Shown piece by piece: positions 8,301-11,692 of a stretch of 11,692 nt of DNA. The notes under the pieces are model-generated. The model had not been told where the DNA came from. It made no database searches and saw only the letters and a program-made list of their open reading frames with translations. The translations under genes and the position numbers were made by a program. The DNA is from Spirogloea muscicola. Lineage: Eukaryota; Streptophyta; Zygnematophyceae; Spirogloeales; Spirogloeaceae. Position 1 is the stretch's first letter; each line of letters opens with the position of its first letter. The DNA is taken from the NCBI GenBank assembly GCA_009602725.1, contig WELB01000039.1, positions 532,367 to 544,058 on the forward strand, given 5' to 3'.

Positions 8301-10520
8301 CAGCTAAAATGCGTCCATGAAAACAGTGGAGTGTGATTAGGAGCCACAACATACTCTTAAAGTATTTTTCACAAGAATATTGCAACTTGGAAGCTGCACT
8401 AAACTGAATGGCGACAGCACAATGAAGGAAACGTGGTCATGGTGACTATTTTTCAGAAGTCATATGAGGGGTCAACCTGCAGCCAAGATGACATTTGCAC
8501 AAATGCAAGACACAAGAAGAACAAGCTCATGGCTCTAATGTTACACGTATCTATAAACAGATAATAAATCTCAATATAATATGATTGGCAGCAAAACTGG
8601 CATTTTCAAACAAATGACGTTGTTCCATTTTCCAAATTCATATTTACCTTCCTGGAACAAAGATGATATCCTCTCGGAGGCCACAAATTGGACTGCCTGC
8701 ACGAGTCCTTTTATACTTGCCTCGCCCTCTGCATTTCCCCCTTCTTCTTTTCCTAGGAGCTACATCTAGAGCCGTACTCTGCGAACTCTTGTCTGCCAAA
8801 GACTTCCGCTCTTTCAGATACTTGTCAGCCTCGCCTTTTTCAGGCATGCCCTGACAGGTTGATTGGAAAGGTGCTGTGTCCTTACACTGCACCTGTGATT
8901 CCTCCTGTTCAGGAATGTGCATAATAGGCCCTTGTCTCCTCAAGCCTGGCTGATCACCTTCGTTTACGTTTTGAGAGAGCCATTCACTGTGACCATTAGC
9001 GTCTGGCTCCTGATTGAGATCAATGTGACTCGTTCCTCCTGAAGAATTGATTCTGGGCCTTCTTATCTGCATAATTGGCATGGCCCCTCCATGCACTGCA
9101 GAATACAGAGGCATTTGCTGCTTGGATGAGGATGAAGTAATCAGCTAAGTGGAGGCAGCCGATTGTGAGCTAAGATTCTCCATCAGACAATTACATCAGG
9201 TGTGTGGCTTTTACTGATCTTGCAGTCATGCAAGCCACACCCAGACTTGGCCGACTTGAGCCCTTGATTTGCAATTTGCTTAACAGCTGTAATTCTAAGT
9301 GATCAAATTGTACCTGACAGTAGGCCTGCATTATCTTTGATAGCGAGGAGAGACTGGTGTTCGTCTAAGTCCTGTCACAAGCAACGGTCCAGCTAGATCG
9401 TTATGCTGCAATCATGGATCAATTGCCAGCAGTGCCTGCATCTTCATCAAAACTACAGTCCTCCAGCTGAAATGACGCTCATGGGTCTAGGCATGACAAC
9501 TGCCTGCAGCCAATCACCAGAAGCTCCAACAAATGGTCTTGCAAGTGGTAGCTCAGTTGCCTGCCAAGTTTGCAGCACAACAGCAACAATGTGCTGGTTT
9601 GTCAGCATCTGCAAGTAAAATTTCGCATGCTTGCTCTAGAATGCAATCAGTAGAGCAGGCAGACTGGAGCATGAGTGAAGGGGCATCTCGGTAACCTGGT
9701 AGAGAGGTCCTATCCTGGGACAAATTCTTGGTGTGCTCCAACTGCCGTTCCCCGTGGAAGCAGATTGTGGAGTGCCGAGGGAGTTATATCTTGGTGTCAG
9801 AGGCTGGACAGCCTTGGGACTCTCTGGCAATGTGAGGAGCTGAGGCGAGCCACATAACTGGCAATCATCGGCTTCAACCCTGGGCTTCCCACCGCCTATA
9901 TCCCCTGGGAGCTGACCAGGTAGCTGCTTCACTGCTTGCTGGTCAAGTGCCTCTGCACTGGGAGTGCTGGTGCAGCGGAAATATTGAGAGCTGCTAGGCA
10001 CCGGCAGCTTTCTTGGCGATAGACTCTGCCATGGGTACCGGCTGTCTGGCGTGTTTCCAGGAGAGAGCGCGCATGCCACTGCAGCATCGAATTCAGCTGT
10101 GCTTGGGAGTACAACCGCTGCCTCCCTGGTCTTCAACGGCTCTGGTGGGACGGATGGCTGCAAACTCGATATGCCATCTGTCGCCTTCACGGGGGTACCT
10201 TTCCTGCGGCGATTGGATGGGACTGCAAAGTCATTCTGGCATCGGACGGCAATGCGCTTCAAATTGGACGGCGCCCCCAGCACCTCCAGAGCTTCCATAC
10301 TTGATCTGCTCAGGAAGAGGTCTCCATCTTCATCGCTCGGCACATTGCTCGAATCTGCCACAATCCTCCTCAGTAGGCTTGAGTCACCGCCACCTTCGGA
10401 GATTTTCACACCGCCGTCACCACAGGCTGGCCAGCCACTGGGGAGGCAAGCTGTCATCTTGGCTGAGAGCATCGGTATGCCGGGCTCAATTGCAGCTGGA
10501 GGAGCCGCGCAAGCCCCCAT
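5338..10520 (-). CDS. SANT-domain chromatin protein, plant 'arginine-glutamic acid dipeptide repeat' family
   Basis: Likely nuclear, chromatin-associated regulator. Firm exons (5' to 3'): 10520-9696, ~9144-8648, 8268-8047, 7944-7857, 7693-7460, 7296-5338; tentative exons 9608-9477 and 9325-9314. The protein is about 1,300 residues. In order: a Ser/Pro-rich N-terminus ending TPRICPRIGPLYQ, like the PRVGDEYQ entry block of plant relatives; a basic nuclear-localisation-like stretch (RKRRRGKCRGRGKYKRTR); a SANT domain starting PWSTDEMAAFKLGLYFFGKDF; GWRLEELLQRL; a helical block with VGLELLISCVGIGSGRCDLT; then KEIVE joined to LLNGVRLSKARRQDLFWEAV and VHYFDSLSDVLDFVA. This order and wording match Arabidopsis At1g09050 and relatives. 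The last ~540 residues are low-complexity, Ser/Arg/Gly-rich and unconserved. The start at 10520 is the first ATG after an in-frame stop; an upstream exon is possible. Biochemical role is inferred from SANT proteins. Confidence 0.85.
7030..7296 (-). other. Conserved C-terminal block of the SANT protein family
   Basis: The start of the 1,959-base last exon encodes LLNGVRLSKARRQDLFWEAV, then WPRLLERGW, a lysine/arginine-rich spacer, and KGVHYFDSLSDVLDFVAAKP. Land-plant relatives carry FRLSKARSNDLFWEAVWP.. and K.DHYFDSVSDVL at the same place. The splice from KEIVE (exon end 7460) to LLNG (7296) is in phase 0 and reproduces the family's continuous GEIIKFLTGDFRLSKAR-type segment, which confirms the intron 7297-7459. 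Beyond about 7030 the conservation ends and the rest appears disordered. Confidence 0.85.
8047..8268 (-). other. Exon encoding the SANT domain
   Basis: The acceptor CTGCAG ends at 8269 and the donor GTAAGA starts at 8046. The exon encodes SPAPWSTDEMAAFKLGLYFF, then GKDFCAIKDFMETKGMSDL and IHYYYGAF: three predicted helices with the conserved W-[ST]-x-[DE]-E start, F-G-K-[DN]-F turn, and K-x-M-[SG]-D-[LI]-x(2)-[FY]-YYG third helix of plant family members. In animal SANT proteins (MTA, RERE, MIER) the equivalent region works with an ELM2 domain to bind histone deacetylase; the plant-type domain is a relative and the partner here is unknown. Confidence 0.9.
8648..9144 (-). other. Basic linker exon upstream of the SANT domain
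   Basis: The exon runs into the donor AAG/GTAAAT at 8647. The frame has a stop at 9148-9146 (TAG) that doubles as the acceptor CACTTAG, giving a phase-0 start at 9144. It encodes a polar linker with SGGTSHIDLNQEPDANGHSE, a PEST-like acidic part, and a dense basic run near its end (8680-8735) that could act as a nuclear localisation signal or contact DNA. It ends EDIIFVPGR, leading into the SANT domain. The donor side is firm; the start is the most plausible of several acceptors. Confidence 0.65.
9314..9608 (-). other. Uncertain exon region between N-terminus and linker of the SANT gene
   Basis: After exon 1 ends at 9696, the acceptor TACTTGCAG ending at 9609 opens a phase-0 frame of 51 codons (TNQHIVAVVLQTWQ ... 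RPFVGASGDWLQ) before a stop, with a phase-0 donor AGC/GTCATT at 9477. A 12-base microexon candidate (9325-9314, flanked by ATGCAG and GTACAA, encoding AYCQ) is also in phase 0. The intervening bases are otherwise stop-rich. Plant relatives have about 50-100 residues here (the remainder of the ELM2-like segment), so some coding is expected, but I cannot fix the exact exons. Confidence 0.35.
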
Positions 10521-10950
10521 GCAAATTTGTTGCAATGAAGGGGCACCAAGGCTATCACTAAGTCAGTTGCCAGAACACGACCTCTCAATGCAGATGCAGC
10601 AACTGCATCTCTCTCGCACACACATCAAGGACGAAGTCCAGCTGGACGAAAGAGGTGAATTGAGATTGCTGCAGCAAAATCATTGTCCCAGAACTCGGTG
10701 TCTCTCCCAGGCCACAATTCACAGCTCGGCAAAAGCCAGCACCTAGGCGCGGAGCTCGGGGCGCGGCAGCCACGCCACCTGGGCGTCGGCGAGTCCGGCC
10801 ACGGGCCGGGCAGAGAGGCGCTGCGCCGCGCGCCCGCGGCGCCGGCGCGATGCCAAGGCAACTGGAATGGAGGCCGCAGCGAGCGCGGCGGCGGCTGCGA
10901 CGTCGGGGCCCCGAGGCAGCTGGCGGGGAGCAGGGGGCGGGCGAGTCGGA
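10521..10950 (-). promoter_or_regulatory. GC-rich upstream region and probable 5' leader of the SANT gene
   Basis: No convincing exon is seen. On the minus strand, short upstream ORFs begin at ATGs near 10686 (32 codons, MILLQQSQFTSF..., ending near 10585) and near 10609 (ATGCAGTTGCTGCATCTGCATTGA). If transcribed, they would lower translation from the start at 10520, but they may equally hide an undetected first exon. The tract 10745-10950 is strongly GC-rich and CpG-dense, the same character as the tract before the carrier gene, and probably contains the promoter. Confidence 0.35.
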
Positions 10951-11130
10951 GCAGCTATGGTGGGGGGGGGGCGCCGGGGGGAAGAAGATTGCGGCTGCTG
11001 ATATCAAGAAAAGCGGCTGTAGGAAGAGACAAGGCGCGCGGTGCGCATGAAATGAAAGGGAGGCCAAATTCAAGCCAATTACTATCTGTTCAGGCTCAGA
11101 AGAAGTGCATGACAAAAGGCTACATGAAAC
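10950..11130 (+). repeat. Dispersed repeat, copy 3 (most complete)
   Basis: It contains, without interruption, the segments that are scattered elsewhere: AGCTATGGTGG (10953), GCGGCTGCTGATATCAAG (10991), GCGGCTGT, GAGACAAGGCGCG (11025), CATGAAATGAAAGGGAGGCC (11046) and the AATTCAAGCCAAT...TGTTCAGGC part (11067-11095). Copies at 953-1566 and 1-75 match its left and right parts respectively, all in the same orientation. There is no ORF of note, and no tRNA-like A/B boxes or terminal inverted repeats that I can identify, so the class (SINE, MITE, other) is open. Confidence 0.6.
10962..10971 (+). repeat. Poly-G run
   Basis: Ten consecutive G, followed after CGCC by six more G and preceded by GGGGAG and CAGGGGGCGGG. 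The tract could form a G-quadruplex and is prone to length error in sequencing. It is inside the left part of dispersed-repeat copy 3. Confidence 0.85.
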
Positions 11131-11136
11131 GACGCC

Positions 11137-11175
11137 AAAAAAAGGAGGAAAGAAGAAGGAAAGGAAGAAAGAAAG
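11137..11175. repeat. Purine tract (A/G only)
   Basis: A nearly pure A/G stretch built on AAAGGAGG, GAAAG and GAAGAAAG words. A shorter relative (GGTGAAAGAAAGAAAGGAAGG) lies at 111-131, at a comparable distance from repeat copy 1, so this tract may be part of or adjacent to the dispersed element. Confidence 0.7.
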
Positions 11176-11332
11176 TTGGCTTTCCCACTTCCAAGACCCT
11201 AGCCTCTCTGATTTGCGGCTGCTTAGCAGGGGTTGCTGAGTGATTTGTAGCTGCTTTCTTCCTTTGTGTGCTTTGGTTGCTTAGCGCTTCCTCTGGCTTC
11301 CTCTGGCCCCCTTCTCGTTCCTTGTTCATTCT

Positions 11333-11442
11333 TTTTTGGGCTGGCTTGTCCAGCCCCTATCCTCAATGGGCGAGCCCTTTCATTTCCTTTTTGGGCTGGC
11401 TTTTCGCAGCCCTTGCCCCCATTGGGAGTGCCACTTCTTTCT
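11333..11442. repeat. Degenerate tandem repeat (about 55 bp) with hairpins
   Basis: Copies at 11333-11387 and 11388-11442 begin TTTTTGGGCTGGCTT and share CAGCCC, ATTGGG/AATGGG and TTTCTTT/TTTCATTT. Copy 1 has a perfect 7-bp hairpin: GGGCTGG (11338-11344), loop CTTGT, CCAGCCC (11350-11356). Copy 2 keeps a 6-bp version: GGGCTG (11393-11398), CAGCCC (11407-11412). A third stem, GGCTG-TGAA-CAGCC, lies at 11469-11482. Confidence 0.75.
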
Positions 11443-11527
11443 TTCTTTCATTTCCCAAGCGGGCGCGAGGCTGTGAACAGCCAGCCCAACGAGAGAAAAG
11501 TGAGAAGGGCTCGCCACCCCCCCACCC

Positions 11528-11692
11528 ACTTTCGGCTGCTTGGGTCCTCGCTTCCATACCCTACTCGAGAACATAGCGAGTCTGGGATATGCACGACGCG
11601 AGGATATGCTCCCAGCCCAGATGGGTATGCCGGCAGCCTATCTGTCATTTCTGCGACGTCGAGTGTCAACCTGTCTGCAACGAGCTCAGGCG
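11528..11692 (+). pseudogene. Retroelement protein C-terminal fragment, runs off the window
   Basis: This frame is open from just after a stop at 11501-11503 to the window end. The family-like part starts at 11528: TFGCLGPRFHTLLENIASLG, then MGMPAAYLSFLRRRVSTCL and QRAQA. The TFGCLGPRF... segment corresponds to IHGCYGGRW... in the minus-strand fragment at 74-502, and the L-x-F-L-[RK]-x-R-[LV]-S-x-x-[LM]-Q-R-[AT] ending resembles the extreme C-terminus of LINE-type reverse transcriptase ORFs of green algae (from memory). The reading frame emerges directly from a C-rich junction (11515-11527) with no upstream reverse transcriptase domain, so this is a truncated copy. Confidence 0.5.

Noticed and set aside
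9636-9714. Reading on from exon 1 of the SANT gene as YQVTEMPLHSCSS to the stop at 9636
   Set aside because: YQVTEMP resembles YQAEIP of plant relatives, but the frame stops shortly after. No donor downstream of 9696 keeps a usable frame with the next acceptor, so the splice at 9696 is preferred, with some doubt.

Overview
The window looks like nuclear DNA of a green alga, probably a trebouxiophyte or similar chlorophyte. The reasons are spliced genes with short GT-AG introns (about 100-380 bases, plus one of about 760), high G/C at third codon positions, a TGTAA polyadenylation motif after one gene, a TTTAGGG telomere-type repeat, and a protein family otherwise known to me from land plants. 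The phylum is an inference. Both main genes are cut into many exons, so single-frame ORF reading misses most of them; I rebuilt them by joining exons at splice sites that keep frame and family alignment.

Layout: (1) 1-700 holds the remnant of a dispersed repeat, a minus-strand fragment resembling the C-terminal tail of a LINE-type reverse transcriptase protein, a (CGC)n run and a telomere-like motif. (2) About 759-4128, plus strand: a ten-exon mitochondrial carrier (SLC25) family gene, with three carrier repeats and all later exons in clean phase. Its first exon is problematic: the only good ATG is one base out of frame. Intron 1 carries a second copy of the dispersed repeat, split by about 476 bases of extra DNA. 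(3) 4129-5337 lies between the two convergent genes and holds two tandem duplications (about 72 and 58 bp units) and a possible small two-exon gene of 83 codons, unrecognised. (4) 5338-10520, minus strand: a seven- or eight-exon gene for a large SANT-domain chromatin protein of the plant family annotated as 'arginine-glutamic acid dipeptide repeat protein' (Arabidopsis At1g09040/At1g09050/At1g55050/At2g47820 type). (5) 10521-11692 is the GC-rich upstream region of that gene, a third dispersed-repeat copy, a purine tract, a hairpin-bearing tandem repeat and, running off the end, a plus-strand retroelement fragment of the same type as at the start.

The two main genes point tail to tail. They have no evident functional link: one is an organelle membrane transporter, the other a nuclear regulator. 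Retroelement fragments at both ends suggest a small gene island between decayed mobile DNA. I found no tRNA, rRNA, CRISPR or prokaryote-type operon.
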